The notes under the pieces were generated by a model that ran no database searches, was not told the origin of the DNA, and saw only the letters and a list, made by a program, of their open reading frames with translations. A stretch of 64,000 nt of DNA from Burkholderia aenigmatica (lineage in GTDB: Bacteria; Pseudomonadota; Gammaproteobacteria; Burkholderiales; Burkholderiaceae): contig NZ_CABVQC010000003.1 of the NCBI RefSeq assembly GCF_902499175.1, forward strand, positions 124,001 through 188,000, written 5' to 3'. The position numbers and the translations under genes are program-made. The first letter of the stretch is position 1; every line of letters begins with the position of its first letter. Positions 9,394 through 18,712 of the stretch are shown here, one piece after another.

Positions 9394-9882
9394 ATGACGG
9401 GCGATACCCCGCTGACGATATACCGCGACGTCGTGCGACCCGAATGGGTCGACTACAACGGCCATCTGCGCGATGCGTTTTACCTGCTGATTTTCAGCTT
9501 CGCGACCGATGCGCTGCTGGATCGCATCGGCCTCGATGACGCCGCGCGTCGCGAGCGGGGCCGCTCGGTCTACACGCTCGAAGCGCATGTGAACTACCTG
9601 CAAGAGATCAAGGAGGGCACGCAGGTGCGCGTCGACGCGCGTGTGCTTGCGCACGACGCGAAGCGGCTGCACCTGTATCTCGAACTGTTCGCGGCCGGGC
9701 ATGACGGCGCGGTGTCGGCGAGCGAGCAGATGCTGCTGCACGTCGATACGCGCGACGGCACGAAGTCGGCGCCGTTCGACGACGACGTGGCCGCACGTGT
9801 GGCCGAGCTGCATGCGTTGCAGCACGATTGCGCGGCACCCGCGTATGCGGGCCGCGTGATCGGGCTGCCGCCGCGCCGCTAG
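9394..9882 (+). CDS. cdhB: Betainyl-CoA thioesterase, hotdog fold
   Basis: A 162-residue 4HBT-type hotdog thioesterase: RPEWVDYNGHLRDAFY contains the Asp-tyrosine-Asn-Gly-His motif with the catalytic aspartate, and VYTLEAHVNYLQEIKEGTQV is the second conserved strand. In the carnitine pathway CdhB hydrolyses betainyl-CoA to glycine betaine and CoA. It starts 12 bp after cdhA with GAGGACGAGAG as ribosome-binding site and is clearly in the same transcript. Confidence 0.88.
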   Translation: MTGDTPLTIYRDVVRPEWVDYNGHLRDAFYLLIFSFATDALLDRIGLDDAARRERGRSVYTLEAHVNYLQEIKEGTQVRVDARVLAHDAKRLHLYLELFAAGHDGAVSASEQMLLHVDTRDGTKSAPFDDDVAARVAELHALQHDCAAPAYAGRVIGLPPRR

Positions 9883-9915
9883 CCGGCGCGAACCTTCGAC
9901 CGCGGAGCGCACACG

Positions 9916-10872
9916 ATGCTCGAACCGGAAATCGCGACGTTCGTTGCAGCCGTCGACGCGTGGTATCCGGCCGACGCGGCGGCACGCTCGGCCAGCGAGC
10001 AGCGCCGTCTCTACGACCGCTTCGCGGCCGAATGGACCCCGGCCGCGCTGCCGGCCGGGATCGTGCAGCAGGACGCCGTCTGGCAGGCACCCGACGGCCG
10101 CGCGATCGCGCTGCGGCGCTACGCGTCCGCGCACGGCACGCCGCGCGGCACCGTGCTGTTCTTTCATGGCGGCGGCTTCGTCGTCGGCTCGCTCGACAGT
10201 CACGCGCTGATTACCGCGCAACTGGCGGCCGATACGGGGCTCGACGTGATCGCAGTCGATTACCGGCTGGCGCCCGAGCATCGCGCGCCGGCTGCGCTCG
10301 TAGATTGTCTGGATGTCACGCGCGCCGCGCGCGATGCGCGCTGGCCGTTCGGGCCGTGCGAGCAGCCGCTGACGCTCGCGGGCGACAGCGCGGGCGGCAT
10401 GCTCGCGGCAGCCGTGGCCACCGCGTTGCGCGATGCGGGCGAAGGCGGTGTCGACGGCATCGCGCTCGTCTATCCGATGCTCGGGTTCGAACCGCAATCG
10501 CCCGCGCGCGAAACGGAAGCGCACGCGCCGATGCTGACGCTCGACGACGTCCATCGCTATCGCGCGCTCTACTGGGAGGGCGACTTGATCGATGCGCTGC
10601 GAGACGGCAACCCGCTGTTGCGCGCATCGGTGCCGCTCGCGGCGGCGCGTTTCGACGGCCTGCCGCCCGTGCTCGCGATCGGCGCGGAACACGATCCACT
10701 GCGCGACGATGCGCGCGTGTACGTCGAACGGATTCGCGCGGCCGGCAGTGTCGCGCACTACTGGATGGGAGAAGGGCTGGTGCACGGCTGCTGGCGCGCG
10801 CTCGGAACGAGCCCGCAGGCGGCGCGGCTGCACCGGACGGTCGGCGGGTTTCTGCTCGCACCACACGCGTAG
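9916..10872 (+). CDS. Alpha/beta hydrolase (HSL family), probable short-chain acylcarnitine esterase
   Basis: A 318-residue esterase of the hormone-sensitive-lipase family: FFHGGGFVVGS (oxyanion hole), VDYRLAPEHRAPA, and GDSAGGM with the nucleophilic serine; the C-terminal GLVHGCW carries the catalytic histidine. In P. aeruginosa a hydrolase of this kind next to cdhABC (HocS) splits short-chain O-acylcarnitines. The place in this operon, 33 bp after the thioesterase, suggests the same function; that is inference from context. Confidence 0.8.
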   Translation: MLEPEIATFVAAVDAWYPADAAARSASEQRRLYDRFAAEWTPAALPAGIVQQDAVWQAPDGRAIALRRYASAHGTPRGTVLFFHGGGFVVGSLDSHALITAQLAADTGLDVIAVDYRLAPEHRAPAALVDCLDVTRAARDARWPFGPCEQPLTLAGDSAGGMLAAAVATALRDAGEGGVDGIALVYPMLGFEPQSPARETEAHAPMLTLDDVHRYRALYWEGDLIDALRDGNPLLRASVPLAAARFDGLPPVLAIGAEHDPLRDDARVYVERIRAAGSVAHYWMGEGLVHGCWRALGTSPQAARLHRTVGGFLLAPHA

Positions 10873-10894
10873 CGGGCGTTTCCGGGAGGCAACG

Positions 10895-12091
10895 ATGCAG
10901 GCAGCGCAACACCGTATCGAGGACTGGCGGACGTTTTCGGCCGACGCGGCCATCGCAGCGGCGACGATCGCCGATGGTGCCGTGGACGTCGAGTGGAGCG
11001 ACACGCGACGATCGCCGTTTCATTTCGACTGGCTGCGTGACAACTGCGCGTGTTCCGCATGCGTGCACGCCGTCACGCGTGAACAGGTGTTCGAGATCGC
11101 CGACGCGCGCGAGGATCTCGCCGCGCTCACGGTGCACGTCGAAACCGACGGCGCGCTGCATGTCGAGTGGAACGACGGGCATCGCAGCGCGTGGTCGCCG
11201 GGCTGGTTGCGCGCGCATGCGTATGACGACGCGTCGCGCGCGGAGCGCCAGGCGGCGCACGGGCGGCACGTGTGGACTGGCAACGACGCGACGGCCATCG
11301 GCGTGTTCGCGTGGCGCGACGTGATGGAGGACGATCACGCGTTGCTCGCGTGGCTGGCCGCGTTGCAACGCACGGGGCTGACGCTCGTCGAAGGCGTGCC
11401 GGCCGAGCGCGGCCGCGTCGACGAGATCGCGCGCCGCATCGGGCTGATTCGCGAGAGCAATTTCGGCGTGCTGTTCGACGTCGAATCGAAGCCGCGTCCG
11501 GACAGCAATGCGTATACGTCACTGAACCTGCCGCCGCATACCGATCTGCCGACCCGCGAATTGCAGCCGGGCGTGCAGTTCCTGCATTGCCTCGCGAACG
11601 ACGCGACCGGTGGCGACAGCGTGTTCCTCGACGGTTTCGCGCTCGCGGATGCGCTGCGGCGCGAGCATCCGGCCGATTTTGAACAACTCGCGTCGACGCC
11701 GTTCGAGTTCTGGAACAAGAGTGCGCACAGCGACTACCGCTGCTCGGCGCCGGTGATCGGGCTCGATGCGCGCGGCAACGTCACCGAGGTGCGCGTCGCG
11801 AACTTCCTGCGCGGGCCGCTCGATGCACCGGCCGGTTCGGTCGCGGCCGTCTATCGTGCGTACCGGCGGTTCCTCGCGCTTGCACGCGAGCCGCGTTTTC
11901 GCGTGCAGCGCCGGCTGGGGGCGGGCGACATGTGGGCGTTCGACAACCGGCGCGTGATGCATGCGCGCACCGAATTCGATCCGTCCACCGGCCGCCGGCA
12001 CCTGCAGGGCTGCTACATCGATCGCGACGAGCTGCTGTCGCGGTGGCGCGTGTTGTCGCGTTCGGCGCCCGCCGCGGCTGTGCCGCATTGA
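10895..12091 (+). CDS. Gamma-butyrobetaine hydroxylase (2-oxoglutarate dioxygenase)
   Basis: A 398-residue Fe(II)/2-oxoglutarate dioxygenase. The N-terminal domain (about 20-95) has the DUF971-type zinc site (RDNCACSACVH), and the C-terminal TauD-like domain has PPHTDLPTRE with the first His and the Asp ligand, and NRRVMHARTEF with the second His; R in TGRRHLQG would bind 2-oxoglutarate. This two-domain layout is that of gamma-butyrobetaine dioxygenase, which makes L-carnitine from gamma-butyrobetaine. It would feed the carnitine enzymes encoded upstream. The ATG at 10895 follows GGGAGGCAACG, so the longer open frames are not needed. Confidence 0.88.
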   Translation: MQAAQHRIEDWRTFSADAAIAAATIADGAVDVEWSDTRRSPFHFDWLRDNCACSACVHAVTREQVFEIADAREDLAALTVHVETDGALHVEWNDGHRSAWSPGWLRAHAYDDASRAERQAAHGRHVWTGNDATAIGVFAWRDVMEDDHALLAWLAALQRTGLTLVEGVPAERGRVDEIARRIGLIRESNFGVLFDVESKPRPDSNAYTSLNLPPHTDLPTRELQPGVQFLHCLANDATGGDSVFLDGFALADALRREHPADFEQLASTPFEFWNKSAHSDYRCSAPVIGLDARGNVTEVRVANFLRGPLDAPAGSVAAVYRAYRRFLALAREPRFRVQRRLGAGDMWAFDNRRVMHARTEFDPSTGRRHLQGCYIDRDELLSRWRVLSRSAPAAAVPH

Positions 12092-12143
12092 CGGGGGCGC
12101 GCGGCTTCATCCTGCCAGCACGCGTACCTCGCAGATGAAAAAG

Positions 12144-12168
12144 CGCCCGGACGCGAGGCGCCCGGGCG
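12144..12168. terminator. GC-rich hairpin after the carnitine operon
   Basis: CGCCCGG (12144-12150) and CCGGGCG (12162-12168) can pair, with an A run on the left side. It may end the carnitine transcript and back up the DUF4148 terminator at 12214-12240. Confidence 0.5.
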
Positions 12169-12213
12169 AAGCCACCCGTTGCCGGGCGGCGGAGGTATGC
12201 GTTTCATAAAAAA

Positions 12214-12240
12214 GGACGAGCCCCGCAAGGGGGCTCGTCC
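12214..12240 (-). terminator. Intrinsic terminator of the DUF4148 gene
   Basis: GGACGAGCCCC, loop GCAAG, GGGGCTCGTCC is a perfect 11-bp hairpin. Read on the minus strand it is followed by a T run (the AAAAAA at 12208-12213), right after the DUF4148 gene. Confidence 0.85.
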
Positions 12241-12290
12241 TGATACGTCTTCATCGCGCGACGCGCGGCGCCCGCCGAGGGCGCATCGGC

Positions 12291-12590
12291 TTACTGGCCG
12301 AAGAAGATCGAGTCGCGAGCGTTCGACGACGCTGCAGCCGGGGCGCCCGAGTGGACGAGCGGAGCAGGTTGCGCGCCGTAGCCGCTGGTGTCGGCACCAT
12401 GAACACGCGCTTCGGCGCTCTGGATGTCGTTCGGGTAGTACGGGCTCGCCAGGCCCGGCTTGTAGCCGGCCTTTTCGAGCTGAACCAGTTCGTTGCGCAC
12501 TTGAGCGCGGGTCACGGTGCTTTGAGCGAATGCGCCAAACGAAGCGGACAGGGCGGCAGCGGCAACGACTGCGGAAACGAGCGATTTCAT
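12291..12590 (-). CDS. DUF4148-type small secreted protein
   Basis: A 99-residue protein with signal peptide (LVSAVVAAAALSASFGAFA) and the DUF4148 pattern: TRAQVRNELVQLEKAGY, then SPYYPNDIQSAEARV. These proteins are numerous in Burkholderia and have no established function; they are exported to the periplasm. The start is the ATG 4 nt behind a perfect GGAGGTCATC ribosome-binding site, not the longer frame reaching 12650. It is single, with its own terminator. Confidence 0.9.
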   Translation of the reverse strand: MKSLVSAVVAAAALSASFGAFAQSTVTRAQVRNELVQLEKAGYKPGLASPYYPNDIQSAEARVHGADTSGYGAQPAPLVHSGAPAAASSNARDSIFFGQ

Positions 12591-12804
12591 GATGACCTCC
12601 GGTGTTTTATTGAGTTCGCTCGCGACACCATGTCTTAAGCGATTGATCAAATCTTAGTCATCGGAGGGTTCAGGGTAAACGCTGATTTTGACGATAGATT
12701 GTTTCCTGGGTGGTAACAGTAGCGCGTCAAATCAGGCTTTCAATCGACTTTCTTTTCGGGTGATGTAATAAGTATGAAGATTGTGACGGAGGGCGATGCG
12801 TGTT

Positions 12805-13791
12805 TCAGCGCACTTCGGCCGTCGTGTCGAACGGTCGTCCCGGCGCGCGTCCGGCCGGCGCGCCCGAACTGAGGAAACGCACGCCCGTCGCGGCTTCCGA
12901 GGCTTCCCACAGCAACGCCGCCGAGGCCACGTCGCGCGCCGCACGCGGCACGCTCGCGGGCGCCGGCAGCCCGCGCGACTCGAACCAGCCGGACGGCCCG
13001 AGATACGCGCCGCCCGCGAGATCGGGTGCGGTTGCCGCATGAATCGCGGGCAGCGCACCCTGGTCGGCCGGTTGGGCGAGATAACGGTTCGCGGCCCGCA
13101 TCAGCGCGGCACGGGCGGGTGAGCTGTCCATCGCCGGGCCCGCGAACTGCAGGTTGGTCGCCGCGTAGCCGGGGTGCGCGGCCACGCTGATCCCGGCGAA
13201 TGCCGCGCGCTCGAACCGGCGCTGCAGTTCGATCGCGAACACGAGGTTCGCGAGCTTGCTGTCGCAATAGGCGAGATAACGGTTGTAGCGGTGCTCGGCG
13301 CGCAGGTCGTCGACACGGATCCGTCCGCCGCGGTTGAAGCCGCTCGACATCGTCACGACGCGCGCCCGGCGGGCGGCGCCCAGCGCGGGCAGCAGATGGC
13401 CGGTCAGCGCGAAATGGCCGAGGTGGTTGGTGCCGAACTGCATCTCGAAGCCGTCGTGCGTCTGGCGCCGCGGCAGGAACATCACGCCGGCGTTGTTGCA
13501 GAGGATGTCGACGCGGCCATGGCGTTCGGCCACATCGGCCGCGAAGCGTGCGATCGACGCGAGATCGGCGAGGTCGAGCGCGTCGACTTCGACGCGGGCA
13601 TCGGGATGGAGTCGGCGGATCGCGTCGGCCGCCTGTGCGGCGCGGGCGGCGTCGCGGCAGCCCATCACGACCGTCGCGCCTTTCGCGGCCAGCGTTTCCG
13701 CGAGTTGCCAGCCGAGCCCGCTGTTGGCGCCGGTCACGACCGCGACCTTGCCGCCTTGCGCCGGGACGTGGCGCGCGCTCCATGCATGCAT
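12805..13791 (-). CDS. Short-chain dehydrogenase/reductase, retinol dehydrogenase-like
   Basis: A 328-residue SDR. TGANSGLGWQLA (cofactor loop), CNNAGVM and YCDSKLAN (catalytic Tyr-X-X-X-Lys) are present, with a C-terminal extension characteristic of the retinol dehydrogenase / protochlorophyllide reductase-like group. The chosen ATG has GGAGG 5 nt upstream; an ATG four codons earlier is also possible. Upstream, a perfect inverted repeat (13832-13857) lies where an operator would be expected. Substrate unknown. Confidence 0.88.
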   Translation of the reverse strand: MHAWSARHVPAQGGKVAVVTGANSGLGWQLAETLAAKGATVVMGCRDAARAAQAADAIRRLHPDARVEVDALDLADLASIARFAADVAERHGRVDILCNNAGVMFLPRRQTHDGFEMQFGTNHLGHFALTGHLLPALGAARRARVVTMSSGFNRGGRIRVDDLRAEHRYNRYLAYCDSKLANLVFAIELQRRFERAAFAGISVAAHPGYAATNLQFAGPAMDSSPARAALMRAANRYLAQPADQGALPAIHAATAPDLAGGAYLGPSGWFESRGLPAPASVPRAARDVASAALLWEASEAATGVRFLSSGAPAGRAPGRPFDTTAEVR

Positions 13792-13831
13792 GTCTGCCTC
13801 CATCGGCGCGACCGGGCGGCCGCGGCGCGTA

Positions 13832-13857
13832 ATCGTTACATTGAATGGTGTAACGAT
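13832..13857 (-). promoter_or_regulatory. Inverted-repeat operator candidate upstream of the SDR gene
   Basis: ATCGTTACA (13832-13840), 8-nt spacer, TGTAACGAT (13849-13857) is a perfect 9-bp dyad, about 41 bp before the SDR start. TTACA-N8-TGTAA half-sites are usual for TetR-type repressors. No TetR gene lies in the window. Confidence 0.5.
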
Positions 13858-13958
13858 AGTGCGCGCGGGCGTGGCAGACAAGCGGGGGAATTAGACCGGC
13901 GCTTCTAGCGCTCGCGCATCGTATGGTGCCGCGTGCCGTGACACGCGGCCGGCAGGAT

Positions 13959-14249
13959 TTACCTGCCGCCGGCCAGTGCGAGCACTTCGGCGGCGGAGAT
14001 CATCGCGGCCGCATTCGCGGGTGCCGGGCGCTCGGCCGGGCGGAAGACTTCGTCGCCGCGCTGGATCACCTGACGCGACAGCGCGCAGGTGCCGGTGCGT
14101 TGCGCGAAGCGGCGGCGCCAGCGCTGTTCACCGTAGTGACAGCGGCCGGGCTCGACCCAGCGGACGACGAGCAGCGTATCGGAACGTTCGAGGATTTCGA
14201 CGTGGACGTCGGCGGGATCGAGCGCAGGCAGGGATTTGGAGGCCTTCAT
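13959..14249 (-). CDS. DUF3331-type hypothetical protein
   Basis: A 96-residue cytoplasmic protein matching the DUF3331 pattern: VEILERSDTLLVVRWVEPGRCHYGEQRW, then CALSRQVIQRGDEVFRP (positions given loosely; the Cys pairs hint at a zinc knuckle). The family is almost confined to Burkholderia and its function is not known. The ATG at 14249 follows AGGAAACGGCAAA. It is separated from the SDR gene by 168 bp. Confidence 0.8.
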   Translation of the reverse strand: MKASKSLPALDPADVHVEILERSDTLLVVRWVEPGRCHYGEQRWRRRFAQRTGTCALSRQVIQRGDEVFRPAERPAPANAAAMISAAEVLALAGGR

Positions 14250-14449
14250 TTTGCCGTTTCCTAAAGCTCGTGCGGTTCGGCCGTGGCAGTGGATGTCACT
14301 ACCCGATGGCGAATCCGTAGCGGTTTCCATGAGTGGTGCGCTAAATGTAAGCGTCTGTGACCGGAAAAAACATCCTGTCTGGCTCAAATTACCTTTTGCC
14401 GATTTAGAAACAATCCACGCTTATTTTCTTGGGAAACCACAGACAAAAA

Positions 14450-14474
14450 CGCCCCGGACACGAAGTCCGGGGCG
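14450..14474 (-). terminator. Strong minus-strand intrinsic terminator without an obvious gene
   Basis: CGCCCCGGAC, loop, GTCCGGGGCG is a 10-bp perfect stem. On the minus strand it runs into GTTTTTGTC, a textbook intrinsic terminator. No protein gene on that strand ends here, so it may close a small RNA transcribed from 14480-14650, which contains a tRNA-like segment. The rest of 14250-14913 shows no protein gene. Confidence 0.7.
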
Positions 14475-14839
14475 GAAAATCGGCCTGCGCGCCGTGTCTG
14501 CTCGCCCAGTCACGGAGCCCATCGCCGGGGGACGGAGGTGCCCGCAGGGATCGAACGCGGGCGGGGTGGCGATGGACCGGAAGCGCAGTCCGGTACGCCA
14601 TGATGGCGCGCGCATCCCGTTGAGACCCTGACGCGAACATGACTTTTTTGTCAGTTTGGCGCGCTGCGGCGCCGGACGTGTGCTGTCAACCGGCCAGGAA
14701 ACCCGCCGGTATTGGCGTTGTGCGGATCCCCGGGCGCGCTCCCGGGGACCGTCGAACGCCGAATCTTTGCGCAACCGCCCGATTTCCCCGCCCGGGTAAA
14801 TACTGAATCCCGATTTCGTGACAAACACGGGATCACTTC

Positions 14840-14876
14840 CTATGATTGGTTGGACCTTTAGTCCTTTGTGCCAATC
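14840..14876. promoter_or_regulatory. Dyad element before the fucose operon
   Basis: GATTGG near 14842 and CCAATC near 14870 form an interrupted dyad, with an inner GGAC-CTTTA-GTCC, about 40 bp before the first fucose gene. It could be the operator for the GntR regulator at the end of the cluster; sequence similarity to the dyad at 23295-23320 is weak. Confidence 0.3.
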
Positions 14877-14913
14877 GGCCGACGGGTGGCCGGCATTTTC
14901 GGGAGAGTTGCTC

Positions 14914-15678
14914 ATGAGATTGCAGGGCAAACGCGCGCTGGTGACGGCGGCCGGGCAGGGCATCGGCCGCGCGACCGCGCTGCGGTTCGCGAGCGAGGGC
15001 GCCGACGTGCTGGCGACCGACATCAACGAAGCCGCGCTCGTGCGGCTCGAGGCCGACGCCGAACGCGCGGGCGGCCGGCTGACCACGCGGCGGCTCGATG
15101 TGACCGATGCGCAGGACGTCGCCGCGCTCGCCTCGAACGAGCGCGCGTTCGACGTGCTGTTCAACTGCGCGGGCTTCGTGCATCACGGCTCGATCCTCGA
15201 CTGCGACGACGATGCATGGGCGTTCTCGCTGAACCTGAACGTCACGTCGATGTACCGGCTGATCCGCGCGCTGCTGCCCGCGATGCTCGCAGCCGGCGGC
15301 GCGTCGATCGTCAACATGGCGTCGGCCGCATCGAGCGTGAAGGGCGTGCCGAACCGCTTCGTCTACGGCACCACCAAGGCGGCCGTGATCGGGCTGACCA
15401 AGGCGGTCGCCGCCGATTTCGTCGAGCGGGGCATCCGCTGCAATGCGATCTGCCCGGGCACGATCGAGTCGCCGTCGCTGGAGCAGCGGATCGCGGACCA
15501 GGCGCGCACGCGCCACCTGTCGACCGACGAGGTGCGCCAGGCGTTCGTTGCGCGCCAGCCGATCGGCCGCATCGGCTGCGCGGAAGAAGTGGCCGCGCTC
15601 GCGCTGTACCTCGCATCCGACGAAGCGTCGTTCACGACCGGCGCGATCCACCTGATCGATGGCGGCTGGTCAAACTGA
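14914..15678 (+). CDS. 2-keto-3-deoxy-L-fuconate dehydrogenase (SDR)
   Basis: A 254-residue classical SDR: TAAGQGIGRA (cofactor loop), NCAGF, catalytic SAAS and YGTTKAA (Tyr-X-X-X-Lys), and a C-terminal FTTGAIHLIDGGW. In the non-phosphorylative L-fucose pathway a dehydrogenase of this type oxidises 2-keto-3-deoxy-L-fuconate at C4 to the 2,4-diketo acid. The assignment follows from its place directly ahead of the fumarylacetoacetase-fold hydrolase and the fuconate dehydratase. The start has GGGAGAG at the right distance; longer frames from 14818 are not required. Confidence 0.85.
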   Translation: MRLQGKRALVTAAGQGIGRATALRFASEGADVLATDINEAALVRLEADAERAGGRLTTRRLDVTDAQDVAALASNERAFDVLFNCAGFVHHGSILDCDDDAWAFSLNLNVTSMYRLIRALLPAMLAAGGASIVNMASAASSVKGVPNRFVYGTTKAAVIGLTKAVAADFVERGIRCNAICPGTIESPSLEQRIADQARTRHLSTDEVRQAFVARQPIGRIGCAEEVAALALYLASDEASFTTGAIHLIDGGWSN

Positions 15679-15719
15679 CCGCGCCTTCCCCTTCACTTTC
15701 CGTTTCCGCTCAAGACGAC

Positions 15720-16562
15720 ATGAAACTGCTGAGATTTGGCGACAAACACCATGAAAAGCCGGGCCTGCTCGATGCGCAGGGCCGGATCCGCGACCTGTCC
15801 GGCGTGATCGATGACATCGCCGGCGACGCGCTGTTACCGGCCTCGCTCGCGCGGCTGCGTGGCATTCCACCGTCGTCATTGCCGCTGGTCGAAGGCACGC
15901 CGCGGCTCGGCGCGTGCGTCGGCCGCGTTGGCAAGTTCATCTGCATCGGGCTCAACTATTCCGACCACGCGGCCGAATCGGGGATGGAAGTACCGAAGGA
16001 GCCGGTCGTGTTCGGCAAATGGACGAGTGCGATCTCGGGGCCGAACGACGACGTCGAGATCCCGCGCGGCTCGGAGAAGACCGACTGGGAAGTCGAGCTC
16101 GGCGTGGTGATCGGCCAGGGCGGCCGCTACATCGCGGAAGCCGACGCGCTGTCGCACGTCGCCGGCTACTGCGTCGTGAACGACGTGTCGGAGCGCGAAT
16201 TCCAGCTCGAACGCGGCGGCACGTGGGACAAGGGCAAGGGCAACGACACGTTCGGGCCGCTCGGCCCGTGGCTCGTGACGGCCGACGAAGTGCCCGATCC
16301 GCATGGGCTGCGGCTGTGGCTCGACGTCGACGGCCATCGCTACCAGAACGGCACGACCGCGACGATGGTGTTCCGCGTGCCGCACCTGATCAGCTACCTG
16401 AGCCGCTTCATGAGCCTGCAGCCGGGCGACGTGATCTCGACCGGCACGCCGCCGGGTGTCGGTCTCGGGCAGAAACCGCCCGTCTATCTGCGCGCCGGGC
16501 AGGTGATCACGCTCGGCATCGACGGGCTCGGCGAGCAACGCCAGCGCACCGTACAGGCCTGA
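15720..16562 (+). CDS. 2,4-diketo-3-deoxy-L-fuconate hydrolase (FAH family)
   Basis: A 280-residue fumarylacetoacetate-hydrolase-fold protein. ICIGLNYSDHAAESG opens the catalytic domain; EKTDWEVELGVVIG contains metal-binding acidic residues; STGTPPGVGLGQKPP is the family's C-terminal signature. It would split 2,4-diketo-3-deoxy-L-fuconate to pyruvate and L-lactate, the last step of the pathway. Starts 41 bp after the SDR gene, in one operon. Confidence 0.88.
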   Translation: MKLLRFGDKHHEKPGLLDAQGRIRDLSGVIDDIAGDALLPASLARLRGIPPSSLPLVEGTPRLGACVGRVGKFICIGLNYSDHAAESGMEVPKEPVVFGKWTSAISGPNDDVEIPRGSEKTDWEVELGVVIGQGGRYIAEADALSHVAGYCVVNDVSEREFQLERGGTWDKGKGNDTFGPLGPWLVTADEVPDPHGLRLWLDVDGHRYQNGTTATMVFRVPHLISYLSRFMSLQPGDVISTGTPPGVGLGQKPPVYLRAGQVITLGIDGLGEQRQRTVQA

Positions 16563-16585
16563 TTTCCTTTCGCGGACGATTCGTC

Positions 16586-17863
16586 ATGCCTATCATTCGA
16601 TCGATGCGCGTCCTCGACGTGCGCTTCCCGACCTCACGCCAGCTCGACGGCTCCGATGCGATGAATCCGGACCCCGATTATTCGGCGGCCTACGTCGTGC
16701 TCGAAACCGACCGCGACGGGCTCGAAGGTCACGGGCTCACGTTCACCATCGGGCGCGGCAACGAGATCTGCTGCGCGGCGATCGACGCGATGCGTCACCT
16801 CGTCGTCGGCCTCGACCTCGACTGGATCCGTGCGGACATGGGCCGTTTCTGGCGCCACGTCACGTCGGACAGCCAGTTGCGCTGGATCGGCCCCGACAAG
16901 GGTGCGATCCATCTGGCGACGGGCGCCGTCGTCAATGCGGTATGGGATCTATGGGCGAAGGCCGAACGCAAGCCGCTGTGGCGGCTCGTGGCCGAGATGC
17001 GCCCCGAGGAGCTGGTGCGCGCGATCGACTTCCGCTACCTGACCGACTGCCTGACGCCGGACGAAGCGCTCGACCTGCTGCGCCGGCAGGCGCCGGGCAA
17101 GGCCGAACGGATCGCGCTGCTCGAGCGCGACGGCTACCCGTGCTACACGACGTCGGCCGGCTGGCTCGGCTACAGCGACGACAAGCTGCGGCGGCTGTGC
17201 CGCGAAGCCGTCGAAGCGGGGTTCGAGTACGTGAAGCTGAAAGTCGGCGCGAACCTGGAAGACGACATCCGCCGCGTGACGATCGCGCGCGAGGTGATCG
17301 GCCCGGACCGCAAGCTGATGATCGATGCGAACCAGGTGTGGGAAGTGGACGAGGCGATCGACTGGGTGCGCGAGCTGGCGTTCGCTCGGCCGTGGTTCAT
17401 CGAGGAGCCGACGAGCCCCGACGACGTCGAAGGGCATCGCAAGATCCGCGAGGCGATCGCGCCGGTGCAGGTCGCGACCGGCGAGATGTGCCAGAACCGC
17501 GTGCTGTTCAAGCAGTTCATCGCGCGCGGCGCGATCGACGTCGTGCAGATCGATGCGTGCCGGCTCGGCGGCGTGAACGAGATTCTCGCGGTGATGCTGA
17601 TGGCCGCGAAGTACGGGCTGCCCGTGTGCCCGCATGCGGGCGGCGTCGGGCTGTGCGAGTACGTGCAGCATCTGTCGATGATCGACTACGTGTGCATTTC
17701 CGGCACGAAGGAAGGGCGCGTGACCGAGTACGTCGATCACCTGCACGAGCATTTCGTCGAGCCGTGCGTGGTGCGCGGTGCGGCGTACATGCCGCCGACG
17801 GCGCCCGGTTTCTCGATCGAGATGAAGCCCGAATCGCTGGAGCAATACCGGTTCCGCGGCTGA
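16586..17863 (+). CDS. L-fuconate dehydratase (enolase superfamily)
   Basis: A 425-residue enolase-superfamily dehydratase. All catalytic residues of the characterised Xanthomonas L-fuconate dehydratase have counterparts here, one position lower: Lys217 in YVKLKVG, metal ligands Asp247 (MIDANQ), Glu273 (IEEPTSP) and Glu300 (ATGEMC), and His350 in CPHAGGVG. It removes water from L-fuconate to give 2-keto-3-deoxy-L-fuconate. The cap domain lies at residues about 1-135. It is co-transcribed with its neighbours. Confidence 0.94.
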   Translation: MPIIRSMRVLDVRFPTSRQLDGSDAMNPDPDYSAAYVVLETDRDGLEGHGLTFTIGRGNEICCAAIDAMRHLVVGLDLDWIRADMGRFWRHVTSDSQLRWIGPDKGAIHLATGAVVNAVWDLWAKAERKPLWRLVAEMRPEELVRAIDFRYLTDCLTPDEALDLLRRQAPGKAERIALLERDGYPCYTTSAGWLGYSDDKLRRLCREAVEAGFEYVKLKVGANLEDDIRRVTIAREVIGPDRKLMIDANQVWEVDEAIDWVRELAFARPWFIEEPTSPDDVEGHRKIREAIAPVQVATGEMCQNRVLFKQFIARGAIDVVQIDACRLGGVNEILAVMLMAAKYGLPVCPHAGGVGLCEYVQHLSMIDYVCISGTKEGRVTEYVDHLHEHFVEPCVVRGAAYMPPTAPGFSIEMKPESLEQYRFRG

Positions 17864-18700
<837 letters not shown>

Positions 18701-18712
18701 GGGCGGCGATCC

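Noticed and set aside
8599..11004. Minus-strand open frame of about 800 codons opposite the carnitine genes
   Set aside because: Composition and position mark it as the reverse reading of real genes.
14500..14640. tRNA gene on the minus strand
   Set aside because: Only the anticodon-arm-like stem and GTTCGATCC fit; the T stem, D arm and acceptor do not pair and there is no CCA end.
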